Assembly: GCA_030035585.1 (NCBI GenBank)
Contig: CM057462.1
Location: forward strand, 141,882,734-141,946,733
Reading direction: 5' to 3'
DNA from: Dugong dugon
Taxonomy: Eukaryota > Chordata > Mammalia > Sirenia > Dugongidae
Length of the DNA stretch: 64,000 nucleotides
Shown here: positions 22,016-33,400 of the stretch, one piece after another
How positions within the stretch are numbered: position 1 is the first letter of the stretch
Layout: each line of letters begins with the position of its first letter
Notes under the pieces: generated by a model
The model's database searches: none
Told to the model about the DNA's origin: nothing
What the model saw: only the letters and a program-made list of their open reading frames with translations
Translations under genes and position numbers: made by a program

Positions 22016-25000
22016 GGGAGTTGTTGTTGTTACGTGCTGTCGAGTCAGTTCTGACTTATAGCGACCCTATGTACAACAGAATGAAACACTGCCGGGTCCT
22101 GCACCATGCCCACAATAGTTGTTATGCTTGAGCCCATTGTTGCAGCCACTGTGTCAGTCCATCTCCTTGAGGGTCTTCCTCCTTTTCACTGACCCCATCC
22201 TTTACCAAGCATGATGTCCTTCTCCAGAGACTGATCCCTCCTGACAATATGTCCAAAGTATGTAAGACATAGTCTCGCCATCCTTGTTTCTAAGGAGCAT
22301 TCTGGTCATACTTCTTCAAAGACAGATTTGTTCATTCTTTTGGCAGTCCATGGTGTATTCAATATTCTTTGCCAACACCACAATTCAAAGGCATCAATTC
22401 TTCTTCAGTTCTCCTTATTCATTGTCCAGCTTTCGCATGTGTATGATGCGATTGAAAATACCATGGCTTGGGTCGGGCGCACCTTAGTCTTCATATGTGA
22501 CATCCTTGCTTTGCAATACTTTAAAAAGGTCTTTTGCGGCACATTTGCTGCCTGCAATGTGTCGTTTGATTTCTTGACTGCTGCTTCCATGGGTATTGAT
22601 TGTGAATCCAAGTAAAATGAAATCCTTGACAACTTCAATCTTTTCTCTGTTTGTCATGATGTTGCTTATTGGTCCAGTTGTGAGGATTTTTGTTTTCTTT
22701 ATGTTGAGGTTTAATCCATACTGAAGGCTGAAGTCTTTGATCTTCATCAGTAAATGCTTCAACTCCTCTTCACTTTCAGCAAGCAAGATCGTGTCATCTA
22801 CATAACGCAGGTTGTTAACGAGTCTTCCTCCAATCCTGATGCCCCGTTCTTCTTCATATAGTCCAGCTTCTTGGGTTATTTGCTCAGCATACAGATTGAA
22901 TACGTATGGTGAAAGGATACAACCCTGACACACACCTTTCCTGACTTTAAACCACGCAGTATGCCTTTGTTCTACCTGAACAATTGCCTCTTGATCTATG
23001 TACAGGTTCCTCATGAGCACAGTTAAGTGACCTGGAATTCCCATTCTTTGCAATGTTACCCGCAATTTGTTATGATCCACACAGTCGAATGCCTTTGGAT
23101 AGTCAATAAAATACAGGTAGACATATTTCTGGTATTCTCTGCTTTCAGCCGAGATCCATCTGACATCAGCAATGATATCCCTGGTTCCATGTCCTCTTCT
23201 GAATCCAGCCTGATTTTCTGGCAGTTTCTTGTCAATATACTGCTGCAGCCACTTTTGAAGGATCTTTAGCAAAATTTTACTTGTGTGTCATATTAATGAT
23301 ATTGTATGATAATTTCCGCATTCGGTTGGATCACCTTTCTTGGGAATAGGCATAAATGTGGATCTCTTCCAGTCAGTTGGCCAGGTAGCTGTCTTCCAAA
23401 TTTTTTGGCATAGACGAGTGAGAACTTCCAGGGCTGCATCCGTTTGTTGAAACATCTCAGTTGATAATTCCATCAATTCCTGGAGCCTTGTTTTTCACCA
23501 ATGCCTTCAGTGCAGCTGGGACTTCTTTCTTCAGTACCATCGGTTCCTAATCATATGCTACCTCTTGAAATGGTTGAAAGTCGACCAATACTTTTTGGTA
23601 TATGACTCTGTGCATTCTTTCCATCTTCTTTTGATGCTTCCCGCGTTGTTTAGTATTTTCCCTGTAGAATCCTTTACTATTGCAACTCAAGGCCTGAATT
23701 TTTTCTTCAGTTCTTTCAGCTTGAGAAATGAGGAGTGTGTTCTTCCCTTTTGGTTTTCTACCTCCAGGTCTTTGCACATGTCATTATAACACTTTACTTT
23801 GTCTTCTCAAGTCATCCTTTGAAGTCTTCTGTTCAGCTCTTTTACTTCATCATTTTTTCCTTTTGCTGTAGCTACTCGACATTCAAGAGCAAGTTTCAGA
23901 GTCTCTACTGACATCCATTTAGGTCTTTTCTTTCTTTCCTGTTTTTTAATGACCTCTTGCTTTCTTCATGTATGATGTCCTTGATGTCATTCCACAACTT
24001 ATCTGATCTTCTGTCATTAGTGTTCAACACATCTCATCTATCCTTGAGATGGTCTCTAAATTCAGGTGGGATATACTCAAAGTCCTACTTTGGCTCTCGT
24101 GGACTTGTTCTAATTTTCTTCAGCTTCATCTTGAACTTGCATATGAGCAATTGATGGTCTGTTCAGCAGTTGGCCCCTGGCCTTGTTCGGGCTAATGATA
24201 TTGAGGTTTTCCATCACCTCTTTCCACAGATGTAGTCAGTTTGATTCCTGTGTATTCCATCTGGTGATATACAAGTGTATAGTTACCATTTATGTTGGTG
24301 AAAAAAGGTATTTGCAATGAAGAAGTCATTGGTCTTGCAAAATTCTATCATGTGATCTCTGGCATCATTTCTATCACCAAGGCCATATTTGCCAACTACC
24401 GATCCTTCTTCTTTGTTTCCAGCTTTCACATTCCAATCACCAGTAATTACCAATGCATCCTGGTTGCATGTTCAGTCAGTTTCAGACTGCAGAAGCTGGT
24501 AAAAATCTTTACTTTCTTAATCTTTGGCTTTAGGCGTTCATTGTGTAAATTTGAATAATAGTCATATTAACTGGTCTTCCTTGTAGGCGTATGGATATTA
24601 TCCTATCACTGACAGTATTGTACTTCAGAATAGATCTTGAAATGTTCTTTTTGATGTTAAATGCAACGCCATTCCTCTTCAATTTGTCATTCCTGGCATA
24701 GTAGACAATATGATTGTCCAATTCAAAATGGCCAATACCAGTCCATTTCAGGTCACTAATGCCTAGGATGTCAATGTTTATACATTCCATTTCATTTTTA
24801 ATGATTTACAATTTTCTTAGATTCATACTTCGTACATCCCATATTCTGATTATTAATGGATGTTTGCAGCTGTTTCTTCTCTTTCTGAGTCATGCGACAT
24901 CAGCAAATGAAAGTCCCGAAAGCTTAACTCCATGCACGTCATCAAGGTCGACTCTACTTTGAGGAGGCAGCTCTTCCCCAGTTGTCTTTTGCGGGCCTTC

Positions 25001-25251
25001 CAACCCAGGGGGCTTATCTTCTGGCACTATATCAGACGATGTTCTGCTGCTCTTCACAAGGTTTTCACTGGCTAATTCTTTTCAGAAGTAGACTGCCGGG
25101 TCCTTCTTCCTAGTCTCTTATAGTCTGGAAGCTCAGCTGAAGCTTTTCCACCATGAATGACCCTGCTGGTATCTGAATACTGCTGGCATAGCTTCCAGCA
25201 TCACAGCAACACACAAGCCCCCATAGTATGACAAACTGACAGACATGTGGG
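22016..25251 (-). mobile_element. Nearly full-length RTE-clade LINE (RTE1_LA-like)
   Basis: A 3.2-kb element read right to left. It has a 5' region near 25251-24840, one ORF encoding an APE-type endonuclease followed by a reverse transcriptase, a very short 3' UTR and a (GTT)n end, the complement of an (AAC)n tail. AGAAGTGA occurs on both sides (22008-22015 and 25252-25259), a possible target duplication. The length is that expected for an intact RTE. The ORF has frameshifts and stops. Its last ~60 bp match AfroSINE tails, and its 5' part near 25045-25100 matches AfroSINE bodies. Confidence 0.88.
22150..24840 (-). pseudogene. RTE ORF (endonuclease + reverse transcriptase), broken
   Basis: Endonuclease N-terminal motifs read in 24530-24790 (DILGISDLKWTGIGHFELDNHIVYYA, NGVAFNIKKNISR). 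Reverse transcriptase entry reads in 23288-23476 (WPTDWKRSTFMPIPKKGDPTECGNYHTISLI). The core reads in 22484-23272: ENQAGFRRGHGTRDIIADVRWISAESREYQK, FIDYPKAFDCVDHNKL, GVCQGCILSPYVFNLYAEQI and the catalytic YVDD in NNLRYVDDTILLAE. The C-terminal part continues in another frame at 22405-22638 (VFSIASYTCESWTMNKEN). At least three frame changes are visible. The outer coordinates are approximate. Confidence 0.85.
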
Positions 25252-25278
25252 AGAAGTGAAAGAGAAAAGGGAAGTAAT

Positions 25279-25482
25279 TTTTTTTTGAAGTAAATTACCA
25301 GACCTTTCATCCGAGGTACCTCTGGGTGGACTCAAACCTTCAATCCAACATAATTTTACTCCCCTTTTTAAGTGAGACAGAGAAAGGAGAATATAAAGGG
25401 AAGTAAAATTATGTTGGGTTGGAGGTTTAAGTCCACCCAGAGGTACTTTAGATGAAAGGCCTGGCAATTTACTTAAAAAAAA
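25279..25482. repeat. Inverted repeat made of AfroSINE sequence (fold-back)
   Basis: The left arm (25279-25360) is the reverse complement, with few changes, of the right arm (25402-25482). The spacer is about 41 bp. Both arms carry the B-box-like and 'acccagaggtac' part of an AfroSINE and also share the SINE-external 'agtaaaattatgttgg'. Only the right arm continues into a full SINE body and tail. Confidence 0.85.
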
Positions 25483-25573
25483 TTCAGCCATTGAAAACCC
25501 TATGGAATACAGTTCTACTCTGACACACATGGAGTCACCATGAGTTGGAATTGACTCCATGGAAACTGGTTAA
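25412..25573 (+). mobile_element. AfroSINE, second body type, 5'-truncated
   Basis: It runs from 'ggttggaggtttaagtccac' through 'attcagccattgaaaaccct' and the tail 'catgagttggaattgactcc' to 'ggaaactggtt'. It forms the right arm of the inverted repeat. Confidence 0.82.
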
Positions 25574-26168
25574 TATGAACAATTTAGTGATTAGTCTGAT
25601 TTTGGAGTGACAGCCGCAATAGCATAAAATGGGAGCAGGGCATGCTTACAGGTGGTATTCACCAGTCCTTTTATCTAGAATAATAAATTGTGGCCAGAGG
25701 TAAATAAAATAATTTAAGAATTGCAAGTGAAAGTGATGTGGATGAAATGGGTGAGTTGTAGTTCACAGGAAAGCTGGGGGAAAGATGTGCAAACAATTAC
25801 ATACATATTCTCCAAGGGGACTAACTGATTTTATCTGTAAAATAGAGTCCTGAATTACACAATTACTGTGGTGCCTTCTAGTGCCTCATATTTAATTCTT
25901 CAAAATTTCTAAATATGCCTGTAAGAAGTTTATTACTTTGGAAGCGCAGGAGAAACTATAAATAAATAATAAAATGTCCTGTTATGTGATTTTAACCAAA
26001 GTTCAAAACTACAATGTGACATTTTTAAACATGCATTTTAAGGTGACAGTTCATTAATATGAAACTGTAATGGGAGAAAGCAAACAAAAGTAGTTTCATT
26101 TTGCATTAAATATCTCTGAGCTGTGTAGTCACATTGACATTCCCCACCAATAAGAAATAATTGCAAAG
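25574..26168. other. Gap with no recognised element
   Basis: About 600 bp. No coding signal and no recognised repeat. Confidence 0.4.
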
Positions 26169-26170
26169 TA

Positions 26171-26383
26171 CCACATTTTTATGCAAATAATGCCTGCCTT
26201 CTAGGTTTGTTTGCCAACCATGCCCTCGCACTGCAAGGTATTTTCATAAGCATGTTATGCTAATTTTTTTTACAGCAACATGTAAAAAAATTGGCCTAGC
26301 GGCCACTTACGAAAATACCTCTGGGGGAGAACATGGTTGGTAAACAAGTGTAGAAGGCATGCATTATTTGTGTAAAAATACGG
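26171..26383. mobile_element. Palindromic MITE-like element, copy 1 (213 bp)
   Basis: The whole element is an imperfect palindrome centred near 26277. Left and right halves (about 104 bp each) match at roughly three quarters of positions. Shared landmarks from the end inward are 'caaataatgc', 'tgccttcta', 'accaacca', 'aggtatttt', 'taagc' or its counterpart and 'aattttttttaca'. TA dinucleotides flank both ends (26169-26170 and 26384-26385), as expected for Tc1/mariner-type insertion. It has no coding capacity. A second copy lies at 55471-55679. I do not recognise a named family. Confidence 0.85.
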
Positions 26384-26396
26384 TAACTTAAACAAA

Positions 26397-26567
26397 CCCA
26401 AACCAAAACCCACCGCTATCGAGTCGAGTCGATGGTGACTCATAGAGACTCTATAGGACAGAGTAGAACTGCCCCATAGTGTTTCCAAGGAGCAGCTGGA
26501 GGGTTCAAAATGGCGAGCTTTTGGTTAGCAACAGAGCTCTTAGCCATTGAGCCACCAGGGCTCCAAA
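26397..26567 (-). mobile_element. AfroSINE with 9-bp target duplication
   Basis: TTAAACAAA lies at 26388-26396 and 26568-26576. The SINE is a shorter form lacking part of the central body. The head complement 'ccattgagccaccagggctc' and the tail region are present. It sits directly beside the palindromic element. Confidence 0.85.
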
Positions 26568-26859
26568 TTAAACAAAGATGCAAGATAAATTTTGTGTAAA
26601 AACCATGTTTGTTTCTAATAGGTGGTATTTCATATTTTGAGGTGCTAAACTTGTCATTTTTTAACCTATCTACTAAGCCTTTTAAGGATTAATGCTCTTA
26701 GCATAGCCTACAGATTTCTAGAGGTTTTCACCTTGAAATCCCAATATGAATTTTTGGGGGGAGGTAGACATTTTATTATGTATTATTTTATTTAGTAATT
26801 TTCATTGAGTGGCCTCTGCCAGTCATTACTACTAAACTAAAGGAAACTACTTCTTTATA

Positions 26860-27066
26860 ACTTCTGTAACCACAGATTCACTTGTCTTTTATATAAATGG
26901 AAAAATGAAATATGTACTATTTTGTGTGCTTTTTCATTCAAAATTATGTGAGATCCATTCATTTTATCAAGTATTTTATTATGAAGATATTTTGCAATTA
27001 TACATTCTACTCTTGGTGCACGTTTAGGTTGTTTCCAGTTCAGGGGGATTATGAATAATACTACTA
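26860..27066 (-). mobile_element. Old L1M fragment (ORF2 3' part)
   Basis: 'gcacgtttaggttgtttcca' and 'gattatgaataatactacta' match the complement of the conserved C-terminal region of L1 ORF2. Strongly diverged. Confidence 0.6.
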
Positions 27067-27074
27067 TAAATATT

Positions 27075-27757
27075 CTCTATTTTGATCCCTGTCAGAGCAG
27101 TTGGTGGTGGTAGCCGGACACCATCTAGTCCTGCTGGACTCAGTCTGGTGGGGACTGTGGTAGTTGTGTTTTGTTAGTCCTTTGGATTAATCTTTTCCTT
27201 GTGTCTTTGGTTTTCTTCATTCTCCCTTGCTCCAGATGGGGTGAGACCAGTGGAGTATCTTAGATGGCCTCTCACAAGCTTTTAAAACCTCAGACGCTAC
27301 TCACCAAAGTAGGATGTACAACATTTTCTTTATAACCTATATTATGCCAGTTCAGCTAGATGTCCCCCAAGACCATGGTCCCCAGCACTCAGCCCAGTAA
27401 TTTGGTCCCTCAGGGAGTTTGGATGTGTCTATTAAGCTTCCATGACCTTGCCTTGGTCAAGTTGTGCTGGCTTCCCCCATACTGTGTACTATCTTACCTT
27501 CACCAAAGTTACTACTTATCTATTGCTTATTTAGTGTTTTTCATTCCCCACCTCTCCCCTCTCTCATAACCATCAAAGATTGTTTCTTTTTGTGTGTAAA
27601 CCTTTTCATGAGTTTTTATAATAGTGGTCTCATACAATATTTTTCCTTTTGTGATTGACTTATTCCACTCAGCATAAAGCCCTCCAGATTCACCTATGTT
27701 GTGAGATGTTTTGCAGATTCATCATTGTTCTTCATCGTTGTGTAGTATTCCATTGTG
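27075..27757 (-). mobile_element. L1 fragment: 3' UTR plus ORF2 end
   Basis: It carries the lineage 3'-UTR blocks ('ttagatggcctctcacaagc', 'tactcaccaaagtaggatgt') followed by the ORF2 C-terminal region ('gtagtattccattgtgttc'). Its left end overlaps in content with the right end of the 27840-28895 piece, so the two are in reversed order for a single element. Confidence 0.8.
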
Positions 27758-27761
27758 TTCT

Positions 27762-27826
27762 GCCTTACAATTTTTGCATCTAAATTCATGAGAGAGATTT
27801 TCCTTTAGTTTTTATATCTTTTTTTT
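27762..27826 (-). mobile_element. Short L1 ORF2 fragment
   Basis: 'tttgcatctaaattcatgag' is the complement of the conserved NIDAKIL segment of the reverse transcriptase (compare 43998-44020). Isolated piece. Confidence 0.5.
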
Positions 27827-27839
27827 AAGTCTAAGTGTT

Positions 27840-28895
27840 TTTTTTTTTTTTAATTGTGCTTTAGGTGAAGGTTTAGAGCTCAAGTTAATTTCTCAGTCAA
27901 AAATTTATACACATACTGTTTTGTGATATTGGTTACAATCCCCAAAATGTGACAGCACACCCCCCTTTCAACCCTGGGTTCCCTGTGCCCATTCGTCCAG
28001 TTGCTGTCCCTTCCTGCCTTCTCATCTTGCTTTTGGGCAGGAGTTGCCCATTTGGCCATGTATATTTGATTGAACTAAGAACCATGTTCCTTATGTGTGT
28101 TATTTTTTGTTTTACAGACCTGTCTAATCTTTGTCTGAAAAATAGGCTTTGGGAATGGTTTCAGTTCTGTTTTAGGGTAGCAACACCACAAAGTTTAGTA
28201 AAGCAAAAAGAAGGTTTTATTTGGCATATGTTCAAAGAGGCAAAAGTGGGAAAACAGACATGCATGCTACCAGAGCTCTGTCTGTCTGAGTCTGGGGGAC
28301 ATTACAGAATCAGTATATATTAACATTAGAAATGGGAAAAACCACTGAAAACTTCACCTTTTCATAGATTGGCTAAAAACTGTTAAGTCACCGTGATTCT
28401 ACATTTTGAATTGTGTTTCTTAACAGTCATTGATATGGGTTTCAGTAATGACAGTCAGGAGGGTCTTCATTGGTTCAACAAATCTTACTATTCACTAAAT
28501 GTTAACAGAAAAAGGGTGGAAAGTATGTGGGGTTTTTTTGGTGCTGTTTTATTAGTTTATGTGAAAGGTTCCCTAAAAGATGTTTTCCAAGATTATCCTA
28601 GCTATTGTCTTTATACCTCAGGGCCCAGTTGGTGTGTCCTTATAAGTCCAGCTCCAGCTGAGTTACATTCTATGATGGGGAATAATGGCTCCAATATTAT
28701 CTCCTAAATCAGTTCTGGGTTAGCAGCGTGTCTGGTGGCCATAGATTTGGAGTTCCTCCAGTCTCTGTCAGAGCAGTAAGTCTGGTCTTTTTTCATGAAT
28801 TTGAATTCTGTTCTACATTTTTCTCCAGCTCTGTCTGGGACTCTCTGTTGTGATCCCTATCAGAGAGGTCGTTGGTGGTAGCCTGGCCCCATCTA
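27840..28895 (-). mobile_element. L1 3'-UTR fragment carrying a solo LTR
   Basis: A poly-T start (the A-tail complement) is followed by 'aggtgaaggtttagagctca' and the L1-D-like 3' UTR to 28167. It resumes at 28712 and ends near 28895. The LTR at 28168-28711 interrupts it. Confidence 0.82.
28168..28711 (-). mobile_element. Solo LTR with 4-bp duplication, ERV1-like
   Basis: A 544-bp element, TG...CA on the plus strand as well, is flanked by GTTC at 28164-28167 and 28712-28715. It carries the complement of an AATAAA signal near 28215 ('ggttttatttggc'), giving minus orientation. The 4-bp duplication suggests an ERV1-type element, but I do not recognise the family. Fossil with no internal region. 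Confidence 0.75.
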
Positions 28896-29392
28896 TTTTG
28901 AAATGCCTTTGTCAGATTGTGCTGCCCACACAAAATCATTTGGGGAAGTGTCCCGTATTCTATTCTCTGAAAAAGTTTGGGTAAGAATGATATTATTTCT
29001 TATTTAAATGTTTGAGACTGCATTGGAAAAGCCATAGGGTCAGGAGTTATCTTTGTTGGAAGCATTTAAATTAGCATCAGTAATTTAGCAGTAACAGTAA
29101 TATTCAGACTTTTATAATATTTCTTATGTTGTTTTGTTGAGTTGAATTTTTCATTTTTAATTATTTTATTTGTAGGATTTCCCACATTCTGGATTTTGCT
29201 GACTGCATCCTCATGTTGATGTTTAGCATGTTCTTCTGACCTCTGTATTCCTTGTAAATTAATATTTACGTCTAGAGACTTAGTTGGAGTCATGTATTTA
29301 AATATGGCTGATGCGGTTCAGTCATTTAAATTGTCATTTTAAATGTATACTAATTGTTCCAATTTGTATCAGTGGAAGCTTCTAATTCTAAG
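28896..29392. other. Gap with no recognised element
   Basis: About 500 bp of AT-rich sequence. No coding signal and no recognised repeat. Confidence 0.4.
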
Positions 29393-29414
29393 GTTGACAG
29401 TTAAGTTTCACTCC

Positions 29415-29553
29415 ATTGGGCCTTGGAAGAAAGGCCTGGTGATCTACTACTGAAAAATCAGCCACTGAAAACCATGTGGAGCAGAGTTTTACTATGACAC
29501 ATGTGGGACTGCTATAAGTGGAGTTGACTTGACGGCAGCTGGTTTGATTTTGA
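29415..29553 (+). mobile_element. AfroSINE, second body type, 5'-truncated
   Basis: 'ccttggaagaaaggcctggt', 'tgaaaaatcagccactgaaa' and the tail 'gttgacttgacggcagctgg' are present. The tRNA head is missing. Confidence 0.82.
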
Positions 29554-29749
29554 CATAAGAGCTTCCTTGCATTTGGTGTGACATGTTGTTTCTGGCTCAA
29601 CTTTGTATTTCCTACCTTATATCTGTAATTAGACTCATACTCACAGAACCCTGGTTTCTATTAATCAATATTTATTTACTACTTTTTTCCCAAAAGAAAA
29701 AAAAAAACTATCCTTAATTTAGAATCTGTATATCAGTTTTATCTTAAAC

Positions 29750-29880
29750 CCACTAAGCTCTTTCACACCTAAAGACAACATTATGAAGTATTGTAATTAC
29801 CATTTCATGGATGAAAATACTGAAGCATAGGAAAAAAAAATTTAAAAAAAGCAAACTTGCTAAAAGTCACATGACTAATA
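29750..29880 (+). mobile_element. MIR SINE relic
   Basis: 'attaccatttcatggatgaa' followed by 'aaatactgaagcatagg' and 'agtcacatgactaatata' matches the MIR core order. It is cut by the AfroSINE to its right. Confidence 0.55.
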
Positions 29881-29883
29881 TAT

Positions 29884-30046
29884 ACCAAAACCAAACCCAT
29901 TGCCAGTCAAGTTGATTCTGACTTATAGTGACCCTATGGGACAGAGTAGGACTGCCCCATAGGATTTCCAAGGAGTGGCTTGTGGATTCGAACTGCCGAC
30001 CTTTGGTTAGCAGCCAGTCTCTTAACCACTGTGCCAACTGAGCTCA
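29884..30046 (-). mobile_element. AfroSINE, short form
   Basis: Tail complement 'aagttgattctgacttatag', body complement 'ctgccccataggatttccaa' and head complement 'cttaaccactgtgcc' are in the right order. Confidence 0.88.
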
Positions 30047-30082
30047 AATTCAAGTCCAGAATTGCCTTATCATAATTTCTGT

Positions 30083-30390
30083 TTTTTTTTTTTTTTTTTT
30101 GTACTTCAGGTGAAGGCTTACAGAACAAATAGTTTCTCATGAAACAGTAGTACACATATTGTTTTATGACAATGGTTAACAATCTCACAACACATCAACA
30201 ATATCCTTACTCAACCTTGGGTTCCCTATCACCAGCTTGCTTGTCCCCTTCTGCCTTCTGGCCCTTGTCACTGGACTCCTGTACCTCGTTAGTCTCATTT
30301 GGTTTTACAGGGCTGTCCGCTCCCAGGCTGAACAGTGACCCTCGGAGGTAACTTCACCACTGAGCTAAAAGGGTGTCTGGGAGCCATACT
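30083..30390 (-). mobile_element. L1 3' end, 5'-truncated (about 300 bp)
   Basis: Poly-T, then 'acttcaggtgaaggcttaca' and 'ctttcatgaaacagtagtac'-like sequence, match the complement of the L1-C 3' end (47280-47372). A short 5'-truncated insertion of the L1-C lineage. Confidence 0.85.
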
Positions 30391-30463
30391 ATAAATTCTA
30401 TTTTTAATTGACATTTACTTTAGGGACTTGTTAAGAGTACAGGAGACTTTATTTTACTATAGT

Positions 30464-33400
30464 TTCCATAGGAAACAACGGAATCAAACTAGAAATTAAT
30501 AACAGAAAGATAACAGGAAAATTTCCAAACACTTGGAAGCTTAAACATTTCTAAATAATCTCTGAGTCAAAGAGGAAGTTTCAAAGGGAATAAAAAATTC
30601 ATTGAAGTGAATGAAAATGAAAATGCAACACACAATTTGTAGGATACAGCTAAAGCACTGCTGAGAAGGAATTTTTTTTAATTGTTGTAAAGATATATAT
30701 ACAACACAACATTTTGCCAATTTAACATTTTTCATGTGTACAATTTAGTGACAATAATTATATTAATTGTGTTGTAGGAGAGGGAGATTTTTCAAATCAG
30801 AAATCTGAGCTTCCACCTCAAGAATATAGAAAAAGAAGAGCAAAATAAACTGAATCAAGCACAAGGAAGGAAATAATAAAAATAAGAGCATAAATCAATG
30901 AAATTGAAAAAAAATCGAGGAAATCAATGAAACCAAGAGTTGATTCTGTGAAAAAAGTCTATAAAATTAACAAACTAATAGTAAGACTGAGTGGGGAAAA
31001 AAAAAGCAAAGACATGAATTACTAATATTAGAAATTAAACAGAGGCTATCACTATGGATCCTGTAGACATCAAAAGGATGTAAGGGAATACTATGAACAA
31101 CTCTACACACATAAATTTGACAACTTAGAAAAAAATGGACTCATTCTGGAAAAAAAACTGGTCAAAATATTAGATGTATAATTTGTATAGGTCTATAACT
31201 ATTAAGAAAATTGGATTCATAATTATAAAACTCCCAAAAAAGAAAAATCCAGGCCCAGATAATTTTACTAGAGAATTCTAACAGACATTTAAAGAAGAAT
31301 TCTATACAGTCTCTTCCAGAAAATAGAAGAGGAGGGAACACTTCTGAATTTATTATTATTACTTTTATAAGTAATAGTACCCTGATACAAAAACCAGGCA
31401 AAGACAGTATCAAAACTGAAAACTACAGACCTATATCCCTCATGAATATAGATGCAAAAATTCTTAGTAATACTTTGGTAAATGGAATTCAGCAATATAT
31501 AAAAATAATTGTAAATCATGACCAAGTGGGGCTTATTCCAGGGATGCAAGGCTCATTCAATATTAAAAAATCAATGTAGCCCATCATATTAAATGGGCTA
31601 AAGAAGAAAAAATATCACATGGACATATAAATCAATGTAGAAAAAATATTTGACAAAATTCAGCACCCATTCATGACAAAAAAGAGTAGAGGTGGAACTT
31701 ACTCAAGTTGGTAAAAAGCATCTATAAAAATGTACAACTAACATTATACTTGATGGTGTAAGACTGAATGAATTGGAAACAAGGCAAAGATGCCAGCTGT
31801 TACCATTCTTATTCAGAATGATGCTAAAAGTTCTAGCCAGTGCAATAAGGTAAGAAAAGGAAGAAAAAGGCATATAGATCAGAAAGAAATAAAACTGCCC
31901 TTATTTGCAGATGACGATTGTCTACCTAGAATATCCAAAAGAATATACAAAAACGTCTGCTAGAACTATGTGAGTTCAGAAGGTCACAGGATATAAGATA
32001 AACAAAAATTCTCTTTCTGTATAACTAACAATGAACATGAGGGTACCAAAATTACAATACTATTTATATTTGCTCAAAAGAAAAAAAAGGTAAATACTTA
32101 TGTGTAAATCTAAAAAAAAAGAAGCCCAAGATTTATATGCTTAAAACTATACAGTACTGATAAAAGAAATCTATGAAGATCTAAATGAAAAGATGTACTG
32201 TATTCATGGATTTGAAGACTCAAAATAGTAAGCATGTCAGTATCCCCAAGTTGGTATACAGTTTTAACACAATCCCTATCAAAATCCCAGCTATGTTTTG
32301 TTGATCTAGACAAGATCATTCTAAAATTTTTATTGAAAGGCTAAGGAATTAGAATAGCTAAAACAATTTTGAGAAGGATAAATAAAGTGAGAGGTATCAG
32401 TCTACCTGTTTGAAAGACTTATATAGTACGGTAATCAAAACTCAGTGGTAACAGTAGAGGAATAGACACATAGATTCTGAAACAGTATAGAGAATCCAGA
32501 AATATACTGACACAAATACACTGAATGATTTTTGAGAGAGGCAGCTGAATGGAAGAAAGATAGTCTTTTCAGCAAATGATTCTAGAGAAATTGGACATCC
32601 ATAGGAAAAAAACAAAACAAAACAAAAAACCTTTGACCCACATTTCCTTTATATAAAAATTAACTCAAAATGGATCAAAGATTTAAATGTAAAAATATAA
32701 AACTTTTAGGAAAATGGTAGGAAATATTTCACATTTTGGGCTAGGCATAGAGTTTTAGACATAATGTCAAAAGCACTATCCATAAAAAGAAAAATTGATA
32801 AATTGGACTTCATCGAAATTAATTATTTTTTCCATAAAAGATTGTATTAAGGGGATAAAAAGACAAGCAACAGAGTGGGGAAAATATTTGCAAATCACAT
32901 ATCTAACAAAGGACTAGTATCTAAAATAACAAAAGAACTCTCAAAACACAACTGTAAAAAATAATAAAACCCAACTAATTAGAAAATAAGCAAAAGAAAT
33001 CAAAAGCCATTTCACTAAAGGGGATATACAGATGGCAAATAGGCACCTGAAAAGATGTTCAACATCGCTAGGCATCAGGGAAATGTTTGTTAAGCCCACA
33101 ACGGATATTACTACAAATATCTGATGAAAATGAAAAATAGTGACAACACTAAATGCTGGCCATGATGTGGAAAAACTGGATCACTCATATATTTCTGGAG
33201 GGATTATAAAATGTAACAGTCACTCTGGAAAACCGGTTGTCAGTTTCTTGTAAAACCAACTATGCTGCTACCGTACAACCCAGAAGTTGCAGTCCTAGGC
33301 ATTTATTGCAGAGAAATGAAGACTTATGTTTCTGCCAAAACCTGTACGTGAATGTTTGTAGCAGCTTTATTCATAGTAGCCAAGATTGTCCTTCAGTGGG

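Noticed and set aside
28393-28707. 104-codon frame
   Set aside because: It lies inside a solo LTR and has no similarity to a known protein.
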